Positions 9,239 to 17,325 of a DNA stretch of 64,000 nt are shown piece by piece. The translations under genes and the position numbers were made by a program. Source of the stretch: Cohnella endophytica (GTDB taxonomy: Bacteria; Bacillota; Bacilli; Paenibacillales; Paenibacillaceae); contig NZ_RBZM01000009.1 of the NCBI RefSeq assembly GCF_003628305.1, positions 186,001 to 250,000 of the forward strand, written 5' to 3'. Below the pieces are notes generated by a model, which was not told the DNA's origin, did not search any database, and was given only the letters and a program-made list of their open reading frames with translations. The first letter of the stretch is position 1; every line of letters starts with the position of its first letter.

Positions 9239-10719
9239 TTGTCCCCCGCTGAAGCCTGAAATTCGGAATATTGTTTCTTGAGTTCCGCGAATACTTTGTC
9301 GTATCCGGCCTTCTTTAGGGAAGCGAGCGCTTCCTGAAAATTGTCGTCGTAATTAACGAGCCCCGTATTGATCGGCTCGAACCTCATCTTATAGACGGCC
9401 ATTACCCGGGCCAATTCGCTCTTGACCGGTTCCTCATTAAAGTGGAAGCCGAATAACCGGGAAATCCGCGCGTTATCATCGTTGGTCAGCATATCTTCGA
9501 TCACTTCGTCATCCACGTTGGTCGGAGCCGTAAAATAATTTTTGTTCCGCCACATCCACTCGTACATGAGTTGATCGTTGGTCAATAATTTAATTTTACC
9601 GTTTTCCAACCGATAGTCCTTTCCTTCGACGCCGTAGATGATGAAGGTGTAATTTTCTTTGTTTTTCAAAATCCAATTCATGAACATCATCGCGCGCTCC
9701 GGATTTTGGGCCGCGGTCGGAATCATGTACGCCTCATTGCTGGGCGCGAGAATATATTTCAGCTTCCCCGGGGCGAGATAATATTCCCGAAGCTTAGCGC
9801 GGGGATCCGCCTTTTGAGCGGTTTGAAGATTTTCCATTGCGCGCGAGACGGCGCCTACCCGGAAAAGCAGCTTTCCCGCGTTTTCCTGGTCGATTTTGGA
9901 GGCGGGATTACCGATCAGGTTTTTATCGATAATACCCTGCTCGACCCATGACTCTCTTACATGGGCAACTTTCTTGTAAAGATCGGTTTCCAGATAACTG
10001 ATCATTTCGCCCGTAGCTTCATCCACCGCAAACAATTGGCGCTCATCCAAAGCGGTATAATTGTTGTCCGAAAGCTCGCGCCACAATACCTCTTGGCCTC
10101 GATCGGTTTCCAAATATCCGTAGTAGCTAGGATCCTTGGCATGCATTTTGGCATAGAAATCTTCCAGATCCTTGATCGTTCTGATTTCGGTCATCCCAAC
10201 CGATTCGAGCAAATCTTGACGGACCATGACAGAGGTGAATTTGCCTGCCGACGTGAAGGCTTGGGAAGGAATCGCCCACTGTTTCCCCTCGATTTGATCC
10301 AGCTTGAAATTGTCGGCCGGAATGTTTTTCGTTAGATCCGCGCCGTATTTCGCTAGAAGCTCGTCAAGAGGCTGAATATAGCCTTTCGTTTTGTAGCCGG
10401 AAACAAAGGGGGTTCCATACCAGAAGAGATCGTATTTCTCTCCCGTAGCGAGAGCTAGTTCCAACTTCTGTTGATAGTTCGCCCAAGGGATGTACGTGAA
10501 ATCAAGTTCCGTATTCAGATCTTTCCTGAGGCGCTCGTTCAATTCATTGTTGACGAAATCTCTCATCCGATCCGACTCATCGCCCGGCATGATCACTTTC
10601 AGCTTAACGATAGGTTTCGTCAATTCGGGAGAAGCAGGCTGATCTTGATCGTTGCTGCACCCGCTAACGAAACCGATTGCCAGAATAAGCAGTACTATCC
10701 CTAGCCCACGACGCCTCAC
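9235..10719 (-). CDS. Extracellular sugar-binding lipoprotein coupled to a two-component system
   Basis: 494-residue solute-binding protein of the CUT1/LplA type. Start is GTG 10719 with AAAGGGG eight bases upstream. Residues 1-21 form a lipoprotein signal ending VSGC, with Cys21 to be lipidated. The mature part reads like YtcQ/LplA-type binding proteins (LDFTYIPWANYQQKLELALATGEKYDLFWYG; quoted in pieces only: YIPWANYQQ and LALATGEKYDL). No permease gene follows; instead the stop overlaps the start of the sensor kinase. It could be a sensory accessory protein, or could feed the transporter encoded just upstream. A separate promoter precedes it. Confidence 0.88.
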   Translation of the reverse strand: MRRRGLGIVLLILAIGFVSGCSNDQDQPASPELTKPIVKLKVIMPGDESDRMRDFVNNELNERLRKDLNTELDFTYIPWANYQQKLELALATGEKYDLFWYGTPFVSGYKTKGYIQPLDELLAKYGADLTKNIPADNFKLDQIEGKQWAIPSQAFTSAGKFTSVMVRQDLLESVGMTEIRTIKDLEDFYAKMHAKDPSYYGYLETDRGQEVLWRELSDNNYTALDERQLFAVDEATGEMISYLETDLYKKVAHVRESWVEQGIIDKNLIGNPASKIDQENAGKLLFRVGAVSRAMENLQTAQKADPRAKLREYYLAPGKLKYILAPSNEAYMIPTAAQNPERAMMFMNWILKNKENYTFIIYGVEGKDYRLENGKIKLLTNDQLMYEWMWRNKNYFTAPTNVDDEVIEDMLTNDDNARISRLFGFHFNEEPVKSELARVMAVYKMRFEPINTGLVNYDDNFQEALASLKKAGYDKVFAELKKQYSEFQASAGDK

Positions 10720-10755
10720 TCTAGTAACCCCTTTCTCTCTCCGGCCGTTAAAGCT

Positions 10756-10784
10756 ATTATCTACTTCAGTTTGTATCCTATCAA
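10756..10784 (-). promoter_or_regulatory. Sigma-A-like promoter for the binding protein-kinase-regulator unit
   Basis: On the minus strand TTGATA (10784-10779) is followed after 17 bases by GATAAT (10761-10756), about 37 bases before the GTG start. The spacing is ideal, so the sensor unit can be transcribed independently of the transporter genes. Confidence 0.6.
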
Positions 10785-10804
10785 GATATAATGGAAATAA
10801 GGAT

Positions 10805-10830
10805 GACGCTACCCCTAAAGGAATAGCGTC
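10805..10830 (-). terminator. Hairpin between transporter and sensor units
   Basis: An 11-bp stem (GACGCTACCCC at 10805-10815 with GGAATAGCGTC at 10820-10830, two G-T pairs) with a TAAA loop follows the second permease gene. The minus-strand tail ATCCTTATTTCC is only partly T-rich, so it may be a leaky terminator or an mRNA processing hairpin. Confidence 0.5.
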
Positions 10831-10862
10831 GGCTTGTACCGTCTATTTGAGTACTCGTAGGA

Positions 10863-11699
10863 TTAGCCTTTATGCGCGCTGAAGGCCACGCCTTCGATAA
10901 ATCTTCTTTGGAAAATAAAGAACAAGAAAATCATCGGAATAACGGCCATGATCGCCCCGGCCATCAGAACCGGGTAATTCGTTCCGAACTTGGATACCAG
11001 CGTGGCCAGTCCCGCCGATAAGGTCAGCTTTTCGGGAGAACTGTTAATGATCAACGGCCATTGCAGTTCATTCCAAGACCATAGAAGCTGGATGATGACA
11101 ATCGCGACCAAAGCCGATTTCACCAAAGGGAGCATGATATGCCAGAAAATCTGGAACGGATTGCAACCGTCCAATATCGCCGCTTCCTCCAGTTCCTTGG
11201 AAATGCCGAGGAAAAACTGCCTGAGCAAGAACGTGGCGAACGGACTGATAAGTGAGGCGATCCAAAGAGCGGTTACCGTGTTTACCAAGCCCAACTTGTT
11301 CATCATCATATATTGCGGCGTGTAAAATACCGGATTCGGAACCATCATGACGGAGATGATGAGAAAAAAACAAATCGAACGTCCGGGGAACTGAATCCTG
11401 GCGAACGCGTAAGCCGCCATCGAGCTGAAGATGATGGGAAACAATGTTTTCATGAACGCCGAGAAAGCCGTATTGAAATAATAATACTGAAACGACGACT
11501 GCTTAAACGCCTCCGAGTAACTGTTCCATTTCAAGATGGAGGGGAAAAACTTGACCGGTATTTGGGTGGCTTCCATCGGCGTCTTTACGGATGTCAGGAT
11601 CATCCAAAGAAACGGAATGATCATGACGGCTGAAATCGCGATCAGAACCGCGTGAATCACTAGATTCGTTCGCTTGGAAGATAGGGTATGACTCGTCAT
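10863..11699 (-). CDS. Sugar ABC transporter permease (MalG type)
   Basis: 278-residue inner-membrane permease of the CUT1 family. ATG 11699 has AAGGAGG seven bases upstream, so the ten further in-frame residues before it are not used. About six hydrophobic segments are visible, and the cytoplasmic EAA loop reads EEAAILDGCNPFQIFWHIMLPL, in its key part EEAAILDGC then LPL, which docks to the transporter ATPase. The C-terminus RRFIEGVAFSAHKG, also typical of MalG-like permeases, completes it. It sits 11 bases after the first permease gene in the same operon. No ATPase gene is present nearby, so a shared MsmX-type ATPase is expected. Confidence 0.93.
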   Translation of the reverse strand: MTSHTLSSKRTNLVIHAVLIAISAVMIIPFLWMILTSVKTPMEATQIPVKFFPSILKWNSYSEAFKQSSFQYYYFNTAFSAFMKTLFPIIFSSMAAYAFARIQFPGRSICFFLIISVMMVPNPVFYTPQYMMMNKLGLVNTVTALWIASLISPFATFLLRQFFLGISKELEEAAILDGCNPFQIFWHIMLPLVKSALVAIVIIQLLWSWNELQWPLIINSSPEKLTLSAGLATLVSKFGTNYPVLMAGAIMAVIPMIFLFFIFQRRFIEGVAFSAHKG

Positions 11700-11710
11700 G
11701 TCGGGCCTCC

Positions 11711-12580
11711 TTAGTCGTAAACGACCCATTTCTTCTGGAATAAAAATTGAACGCCCGTCAGCACGAGATTCACCAACAATAATATGTTAACGATGGCCGC
11801 ACCATAGTTTTGATCATAGTAAACGAATGCGTTCTGATAGTAAGCATAGACAAGCGAGCGGACAGCCGGCAGCGCTACGTTCGTCTTCCCGATCAGCATG
11901 TAAATCGAATCGAAAACTTGCGTAGCTCCTATCATCAATACGATGGTCGTAAAAAACAGCGTCGGCGTCAGCAACGGAAGCGTGATGTAACGGAACTTAT
12001 TGAATCCAACCGCTCCGTCGATTTCGGCCGCTTCGTACAACGTTCTCGGAATGCCTTGCAGCCCCGCCAGAATGAGCAGCATATTAAAGCCGATCGCCGC
12101 CCATACTCCGACGATGACGAGCGAATACATAGCGAAACGAGGATCCGAAAGCCACGAAACATGCGTTCCCAACGCGTAATTGACAAGACCGTAATCCTGG
12201 GCGAACAGAACGACCCATACCATCGCGGCCGCAGCCGGCATGGTGACTTGCGGCAAGAAGTAAATGACCCGATAAGTAGATCGTCCCCTAATTTTCGCAT
12301 TCAGCAATACCGCGAGAACGGTAGAGCATACAAGCGTCAGCGGCACGAACAGAACCATGTAAAATAGCGTGTTCCTTAAGTTTCTCCAGAATTCTTGATC
12401 CTTGAAAAGCTTCTCGTAATTTTGCGTTCCGACCCAATGATTAACGAGACCGAAGTTTTCGGACTTCAGAAATCCCAAGTAGATCGAGTAAACCGCGGGC
12501 CAACTCCAGAACAGCAAAGTTCCGATCAGAGTCGGCGCTATCATGACATATGCCCAGGCATATCTGCTCTTCGTATTCAT
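11711..12580 (-). CDS. Sugar ABC transporter permease (MalF/UgpA type)
   Basis: 289-residue inner-membrane permease. Of several possible starts, the ATG at 12580 is preferred because GAAGGGG lies eight bases upstream; the ATG at 12586 would be too close. The protein shows six hydrophobic segments, beginning AWAYVMIAPTLIGTLLFWSW, and the EAA loop LYEAAEIDGAVGFNKFRYI ending in TLPLL. It forms the channel with the MalG-type partner and takes sugar from the lipoprotein encoded upstream at 12654-13991. The operon promoter carries the TTGCGCAA operators, which ties this transporter to the DUF4832 enzymes. Confidence 0.93.
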   Translation of the reverse strand: MNTKSRYAWAYVMIAPTLIGTLLFWSWPAVYSIYLGFLKSENFGLVNHWVGTQNYEKLFKDQEFWRNLRNTLFYMVLFVPLTLVCSTVLAVLLNAKIRGRSTYRVIYFLPQVTMPAAAAMVWVVLFAQDYGLVNYALGTHVSWLSDPRFAMYSLVIVGVWAAIGFNMLLILAGLQGIPRTLYEAAEIDGAVGFNKFRYITLPLLTPTLFFTTIVLMIGATQVFDSIYMLIGKTNVALPAVRSLVYAYYQNAFVYYDQNYGAAIVNILLLVNLVLTGVQFLFQKKWVVYD

Positions 12581-12653
12581 GGCCATCACCCCTTCGTTCA
12601 TCGAAGGCATTCCGCCGTAACGGAATGCCTTCGAATGGATCGTATAAGAATCG

Positions 12654-13991
12654 TTATTTGTTGTCGGCGATCGCTTGATTCATCATATCGGCTACTTTTT
12701 TAGCGGCATCCTCGACCGAGATCGCACCGCCCCATGCTTGAGACATAATTTCCGGCTCTTTGGCGAACCAAACCGGATACGCCTTCGTTCCGCTTGGATA
12801 CGGGAACGCGTCGGCTACTTGATCGATGAAGATTTGCAAGTTCAAATCGGGTTTGGATTTCACCCATGCGTCTTGCGTACCGTTAAACGCCGGGATTGCC
12901 GCACCCATCTCCGCCGTAATTTCCGACGCGCGTTTGGAGCCGAGGAACTGGAGGAAGAGGCTCGATTCGTCTTTGTTCTTGCCCTTGGCGGACATTACGT
13001 TGCCGAGACCGTTAATAATGTTGCCGCGTTTGACTTTTCCTTTAGGAAGCGGTGCCCAGTTCCATTTGCCGTGAATGATTTCGCTGCTGTCGATGTCTCC
13101 GTTACGCCAAGAGCCTTCGAAAATCATGGCGAGCTTGCCGGATTTGAACATATCCGTCGAATCGGTGTCCGTCATTTGCTGGTGGGTCGGGGAGGATTTG
13201 TCGAGAGTCATTTGATAACGGAATTTCAACGCTTCGATCGAGGCTGGTTCGTCATAGCCCGATTTGGTCTGATCGTCCGAGAGAATATGACCGCCGTTGG
13301 CTAGCATATCGTTCCAGTAGCCGGTTTGCGTATCCATCTTGGCCGCGAAGCCGTAAATGCCTTTGTCCGGCTGGGATAACTTCTTGGCGACTTCCGCCAA
13401 CTTGTTATAATCCCACGTGTCGTCCGGGTAAGGTACGCCCGCTTGGTCGAACAGCTCTTTGTTGTACGCGAGACCGATCGTATCGAAGTCTTTCGGTATA
13501 CCGTAATTTTGGCCATCGAGCGTGTAAATGGAACCCAGGTTGGCCGCATAATTGTTCAGATCGATGATGCCGGATTGTACTTTATCCGTAATCGGTTCCA
13601 AGAAACCGCCGGTCGCGTACTTGATGAATTGTCCTCCGTGCATCCAGAAGACGTCCGGCAAAGTGCCTGCAGGCGCCGCGGCCGACATCTTCGTCCAGTA
13701 ATCGCCCCAAGGAATGACTTCGACTTTTACTTTGATATTCGGATTCTGAGCCGTAAACTCTTTCGCGATCGCTTCCATTGCCGGCTGTTGGTTTTTATCC
13801 CAGATGGTATAGCTGATCGTGACGTCTTTCGCGGGTTTTTCACTTGCTTTCTCGCTTGCTTGCCCGTTATCGGCCGGTTTGCTCGCTTCGTTTCCGTTCT
13901 TGTCATTTTTGCTGCTGCACCCTGCCAAAGCCAAGGTCGCAACCAAGGACAAGCTTAATACCGAGGTAATCGTTTTGTTGCGGAACAACAT
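12654..13991 (-). CDS. Extracellular sugar-binding lipoprotein of ABC transporter (MalE-like)
   Basis: 445-residue binding protein of the SBP_bac_1 family. Residues 1-25 are a lipoprotein signal ending LALAGC, with Cys25 lipidated. The mature protein shows the usual features: QNPNIKVKVEVIPWGDYW near residue 90, PDVFWMHGGQF near 120, and GLAMIFEGSW-type sequence (KLAMIFEGSWRNG) near 290. It is the first gene of a transporter operon with two permeases. The upstream gap holds one operator about 60 bases before the ATG and a paired operator around a TATAAT box at 14239-14244, implying a 5' leader of roughly 240 bases. Its ligand is probably the product of the secreted enzymes encoded upstream. 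Confidence 0.93.
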   Translation of the reverse strand: MLFRNKTITSVLSLSLVATLALAGCSSKNDKNGNEASKPADNGQASEKASEKPAKDVTISYTIWDKNQQPAMEAIAKEFTAQNPNIKVKVEVIPWGDYWTKMSAAAPAGTLPDVFWMHGGQFIKYATGGFLEPITDKVQSGIIDLNNYAANLGSIYTLDGQNYGIPKDFDTIGLAYNKELFDQAGVPYPDDTWDYNKLAEVAKKLSQPDKGIYGFAAKMDTQTGYWNDMLANGGHILSDDQTKSGYDEPASIEALKFRYQMTLDKSSPTHQQMTDTDSTDMFKSGKLAMIFEGSWRNGDIDSSEIIHGKWNWAPLPKGKVKRGNIINGLGNVMSAKGKNKDESSLFLQFLGSKRASEITAEMGAAIPAFNGTQDAWVKSKPDLNLQIFIDQVADAFPYPSGTKAYPVWFAKEPEIMSQAWGGAISVEDAAKKVADMMNQAIADNK

Positions 13992-14044
13992 TTCATTTCC
14001 CCCTCAAAGTTTTTGTGGCTGGCATCTCACTCAAAACTTCCGAA

Positions 14045-14062
14045 AAATTTTGCGCAAATTTT
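14045..14062. promoter_or_regulatory. Operator of the TTGCGCAA regulon (leader of transporter operon)
   Basis: TTGCGCAA at 14050-14057 is embedded in an AT-rich near-palindrome (AAATTTTGCGCAAATTTT). It is centred on CG like most LacI-family operators. It lies inside the predicted 5' leader of the transporter operon, about 60 bases before the start codon, and could act as a road block or a looping site with the pair at 14224-14253. Confidence 0.65.
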
Positions 14063-14223
14063 TCGAACTAGAATATCAAGTGCACTTTTGACATCTTCAT
14101 CATAAAGCACGATGCCAGCGCAAAGAAATGCCACATTTTAAAGATATCCGCCCTATTCTTAAGATCATTATCTTGAGTTTGGGGAAGGTGAAGATCATTT
14201 TCTGTGAAAATCGTAAAATATAA

Positions 14224-14253
14224 TAGCGCAAATTTTTTATTATATTTGCGCAA
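14224..14253 (-). promoter_or_regulatory. Promoter with paired operators for the ABC transporter operon
   Basis: On the minus strand a perfect TATAAT (14244-14239) is flanked by two palindromes centred 22 bp apart: TTGCGCAA at 14246-14253 on the upstream side and the degenerate TAGCGCAA at 14224-14231, about where transcription would start. The upstream copy extends to a perfect 12-bp palindrome, ATTTGCGCAAAT. The -35 region is poor. The same 22-bp pairing occurs at 17169/17191. Confidence 0.65.
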
Positions 14254-14286
14254 ATTCAAGAAAAGTAACTTTCCATAGGGGTTATT

Positions 14287-14482
14287 GCATGCTATCCCAT
14301 TTTGGGGTAAGTGAGTGCTGTTACGATGTTTTTCATCGCAAGAGGGATCAAATTCGGACTTTTTACCCTCCAAGCGACGTTCTTGCAATGTTTTTCATCG
14401 CATGCTATCCCATTTTGGGGAAAGCGAGCGCTGTTACGATGTTTTTCATCGCATGAGTGATCGAAATCGGGCCTAATAGGCT
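14287..14482. repeat. Two-copy 113-bp repeat with T5-loop hairpins
   Basis: GCATGCTATCCCATTTTGGGG occurs at 14287 and again at 14400 (20 of its bases are the shared core), and the similarity continues through TGTTACGATG, TTTTTCATCGCA and a GATC-AAATCGG block. Each copy holds a CCCATTTTGGG hairpin and a CGATG-TTTTT-CATCG hairpin (14324-14338, 14437-14451); a third, one-mismatch copy of the latter lies at 14385-14401. A decayed fourth element, GTTACGATGTTTCGTA, follows near 14495. Function unknown. Confidence 0.75.
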
Positions 14483-14531
14483 CGTATTGTCGTTGTTACG
14501 ATGTTTCGTATTGTTAGGTCAAAACGAGAAA

Positions 14532-14566
14532 TGGCGACGCAGGGATAACCTCCCTTCACGTCGCCA
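14532..14566 (-). terminator. Terminator of the DUF4832-type protein gene
   Basis: TGGCGACG (14532-14539) pairs with CGTCGCCA (14559-14566); on the minus strand the stem is followed by TTTCTCGTTTT. It lies about 80 bases beyond the stop codon at 14648. Confidence 0.65.
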
Positions 14567-14647
14567 CTTCTACTTATCAGCGCATTTTCGGTTCATGCGG
14601 GCTGTCCGCCATGCGAACGAACTTACTTCCGGCTAGCCCGACGCCGC

Positions 14648-16912
14648 TTATTTCCCCGGGTTCGATATTTTCACTTGGCCTAGCTTCAACCATCCGTCGG
14701 TACCCTGATCCTTATTGGCGAACATGAATTTAACGGCTTTGGAATTGAGCTTCTCAAGCGGATTAACAACGCGCATCAAGATCTCATAAGAGCCGTTCGC
14801 CAGCTTCGGATTTTGCGTGATCGACTGGAAAGCGGCGCTTTGATTGCCTTCGGAGTCATTCGGCAGCACGCCGCTGATTTTCCAGTTCACGACCCAAGTT
14901 TTAACGATTTTGCCTCCGGACTTCGCCGCGAGTTCTACTTTCCAATCGTAATAGAACGGCGCGACTCCGCGATTTTCGATTTCCACGCCGACCTTCAGCT
15001 TTCCTGCGGATCCGTCTAAGTAAGCTTTGGACACCTGGTACTCGTATCCAAGACTACGCGAGCCTTCTTTCGCCCTCTTAAGCGCATCCCCCGATAGCGG
15101 CACCTGGAACACGCCTTGGTTCATCAGGAACGAAGCATGCGTCAGCTTCAGGCTATCGTAATAATCTTCTCCTTGTTTGCCGTCGATCGGTTTCGCGGGA
15201 TCATTGTAGCGAGGCGGGTCGTTGTTCCACATCGGAATTTGGATTTCCGGCCGCATCTCTCCGCCCATCGGCCGCTTCTTCCAGAAGTCGGTATCGCCAG
15301 CCGTAATTGCCCGGCCCCAGAAATGCCAGTCTTGACCTCCCATGCTAAGAGGGAGCGTCTCAAAGGCAAAAGAGTCGTCATGGTATCCGATGTCGTAATT
15401 TTTCGTCTGGAACGTATCGTTGGCTATAGGATTACGCACCACGAGACGAGTGTAATCGAACGCTTTGTCCATGGCATCGAGCACGCGTTTCTGGTTCGCT
15501 TCCGACGGCATCCAATTGGCTAAGCGAACTGTCTCGCCCTTCTCGTCCTTGAGCTCGTTTCCTTTATCGTCTGTCACCGGCGTCCAGCCGTCATACGGCC
15601 AAGTATGCCACTCTCCCCAGAAACCGATTAATCCGACCATGATGAATCCCACCCGCGTATCGCCGTCATAGCGTTTGCCCAAAGCGGCGGTGAAGCTTTC
15701 GAGAGCCGCGATCAGTTTCTGATCGTTCCAGTCCGGAGATACGCTGGTGGCTTCCTTGCCGTTGTCGAATTCCGTGTAGCTATGCGTCCGCAGCCCGCCA
15801 TCCAGCAAGAACTTCGGTATGCCCGACGGTTTGTTCGGATAATCCAAGTAAAACCGGAATACCGCTTGATGCCCGCGGGATGCGATTTCGTTCAGTTGCT
15901 TGTCGAAGTGAGTCCAATCGAATTTGTTCTGACCTTTCATCACCTCGCTAAGAGGCTCGTAGAGAAACTCGAGACTGTACGGCATTTGGCTCGGACGGTC
16001 GCGCCAATCGTCGCCCTCCTTGTAGAAGCCCTCCTTGCCCGCGTCCAGAAACGGCAAAAACCCTTTCAGCGGATTATCGATCGGCGCTTGTTTGTAAGTT
16101 AGTTTATGAGTACCGGCGACAGTCGCCCATGATGGAGCTTTCGGCCCCGTCTTCGGAGCCGCAGGCACTCCGGGGTTACTTGTGCCGCCTGAAGACGATG
16201 AGGTTCCATAATACCCGACATCGTCGATCTGAATGATGTTGTTCGCATGAGCGGTTGGATTATATCCGAATTGGAAACCGGTCATTTTGCTCGGGTCCAA
16301 TCGAGCGCCGCATTTCCCCTGGTCTCCTCCGCACTGCCATGCAGCTTGGTTAAATTGATCCCAGGCAATGCGTACTGTCCCCTTAAATCCTGCTTCGACA
16401 TGAAGCGATCCTCCGTTGAATTTGACCGTTTCCCAACTGCCCTCCTTCTTCGATACTTGCGCCGCCCCATCCATTTTCAGATTAAACGCCCCATTGGCCG
16501 CGTTCGTCTTCGCTTCCATGCCGAGGTCTAACGCTTTACCGTCAGATGTGTCGTTATTCAGCCAGAAGGTCACCCCTTCGAACCCCGAAGCATCGCCGTT
16601 CGCCTCCGCAATGGGATGTAATATGTTCGCCCAAGTAGCCGAGGAATCCTTAACGGTCAGCTTCAGCGTTTGGCTGCCGCTTGCTTTGCCGATCCCAATG
16701 GCGACCGATCCCGGCTTATCCGACCAATCCAGCCTCCAAGAAGCCTGCAAAGCAGCGTCGTCCGCATAGCTTTCGTAGTCGTCGATAATCGGCGATACCG
16801 ATGTGCCCGCCGCTTTCGCGGAGTAACTACCCGCCCCCGCTAGGGCGATTACGAATGCAAGCGCAATCGCGCCAGCTTTCTTGAGAAACAATCCTTTTCC
16901 CGTTTGCCGCAT
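14648..16912 (-). CDS. Secreted DUF4832-type putative glycoside hydrolase with N-terminal binding module
   Basis: 754-residue secreted protein. ATG 16912 has GGAGG nine bases upstream and opens a signal peptide (RQTGKGLFLKK then a hydrophobic stretch ending YSAKA). The frame continues upstream to a TTG, but that TTG lies inside an operator. Residues 35-245 look like a beta-sandwich binding module of the CBM11 sort (SPIIDDYESYADD, IIQIDDVGYYG). The catalytic part reads NPLKGFLPF, then GLIGFWGEWHTWPYDG with Glu434, then YHDDSFAFETLPL and MGGEMRPEI with Glu552; two conserved Glu in a probable TIM barrel suggest a retaining clan GH-A enzyme. A C-terminal beta-sandwich (FYYDWKVELAAKSGG) follows. 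It is divergent from the 1844-residue relative. Activity is inferred. Confidence 0.8.
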   Translation of the reverse strand: MRQTGKGLFLKKAGAIALAFVIALAGAGSYSAKAAGTSVSPIIDDYESYADDAALQASWRLDWSDKPGSVAIGIGKASGSQTLKLTVKDSSATWANILHPIAEANGDASGFEGVTFWLNNDTSDGKALDLGMEAKTNAANGAFNLKMDGAAQVSKKEGSWETVKFNGGSLHVEAGFKGTVRIAWDQFNQAAWQCGGDQGKCGARLDPSKMTGFQFGYNPTAHANNIIQIDDVGYYGTSSSSGGTSNPGVPAAPKTGPKAPSWATVAGTHKLTYKQAPIDNPLKGFLPFLDAGKEGFYKEGDDWRDRPSQMPYSLEFLYEPLSEVMKGQNKFDWTHFDKQLNEIASRGHQAVFRFYLDYPNKPSGIPKFLLDGGLRTHSYTEFDNGKEATSVSPDWNDQKLIAALESFTAALGKRYDGDTRVGFIMVGLIGFWGEWHTWPYDGWTPVTDDKGNELKDEKGETVRLANWMPSEANQKRVLDAMDKAFDYTRLVVRNPIANDTFQTKNYDIGYHDDSFAFETLPLSMGGQDWHFWGRAITAGDTDFWKKRPMGGEMRPEIQIPMWNNDPPRYNDPAKPIDGKQGEDYYDSLKLTHASFLMNQGVFQVPLSGDALKRAKEGSRSLGYEYQVSKAYLDGSAGKLKVGVEIENRGVAPFYYDWKVELAAKSGGKIVKTWVVNWKISGVLPNDSEGNQSAAFQSITQNPKLANGSYEILMRVVNPLEKLNSKAVKFMFANKDQGTDGWLKLGQVKISNPGK

Positions 16913-17018
16913 ATCCTTCATCCTCCCGCATATTTCATTTTGCATCCAAACAAACCACGCGCCCCAACAACTCAAATTACCCCCTAACGCCTCCTTCTCC
17001 CATGATTTAAGCAAATAT

Positions 17019-17048
17019 TTGCGCAATTATTTCAAGCGGATTATAGCA
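17019..17048 (-). promoter_or_regulatory. Extended -10 promoter and operator of the leftward DUF4832-type gene
   Basis: On the minus strand TGCTATAAT (17048-17040) is an extended -10 box. Transcription would start near 17033, and the operator TTGCGCAA (17019-17026), continued as AAATATTTGC on the minus strand, begins about seven bases later. This places the repressor site directly in the path of initiating polymerase. Confidence 0.7.
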
Positions 17049-17062
17049 TGTAAGCGCTGTTA
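17049..17062 (+). promoter_or_regulatory. Candidate CcpA cre site
   Basis: TGTAAGCGCTGTTA matches the cre consensus TGWAANCGNTNWCA at every fixed position but one. It lies immediately upstream of the extended -10 box, in the spacer or -35 zone, where CcpA would block polymerase in the presence of preferred sugars. Confidence 0.55.
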
Positions 17063-17131
17063 TTGTATAGAATGATTCATTTGAACTCCCCGTTTTCGAA
17101 AGGAAAGTTATTAAACAGGCATAAAGTAGCG

Positions 17132-17198
17132 TTGAAACTGTGAAAAAAGCAGTTATAATGTGGGTAAGTTGCGCAAATATTTTCTTTAAATCGCGCAA
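17132..17198 (+). promoter_or_regulatory. Sigma-A promoter with paired operators for the 1844-residue protein
   Basis: TTGAAA (17132-17137), a 16-base spacer and TATAAT (17154-17159) form a near-consensus promoter starting transcription near 17166. TTGCGCAA at 17169-17176 follows immediately, continued by ATATTTTC, and a degenerate TCGCGCAA lies at 17191-17198, 22 bp away centre to centre. This is the clearest example of the regulon's road-block layout. Confidence 0.75.
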
Positions 17199-17325
17199 TT
17201 TAGAGAGGATGGTTTTGTAAGGTAGGCTAATCGCATGCGAATCGGAAAATAAGGGGGTGAGGCGACCTTTCCGACATCATTTAGATGAGATCTTCATGGG
17301 AACTCAATAAAAACGTGGAGGTACG

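Larger units (their letters stand above)
13992..14647. other. Intergenic region with operators, hairpin repeats and a terminator
   Basis: 656 bases without a convincing gene. From left to right it contains a single operator at 14045-14062, an operator pair around a -10 box at 14224-14253, two copies of a 113-bp repeat rich in small hairpins (14287-14482) and the terminator of the large secreted protein gene (14532-14566). Short open frames here lack ribosome sites. Confidence 0.7.
16913..17325. other. Divergent promoter region between two DUF4832-type genes
   Basis: 413 bases without a gene. It carries the extended -10 promoter, operator and cre site of the leftward gene (17019-17062), and the TTGAAA/TATAAT promoter with paired operators of the rightward gene (17132-17198). 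The remaining 125 bases are the leader of the rightward gene; no stable structure was recognised there. Confidence 0.75.

Noticed and set aside
17024-17026. TTG start for the 754-residue secreted protein
   Set aside because: It falls inside the operator, and the extra residues do not form a signal peptide; the ATG at 16912 has a proper ribosome site.
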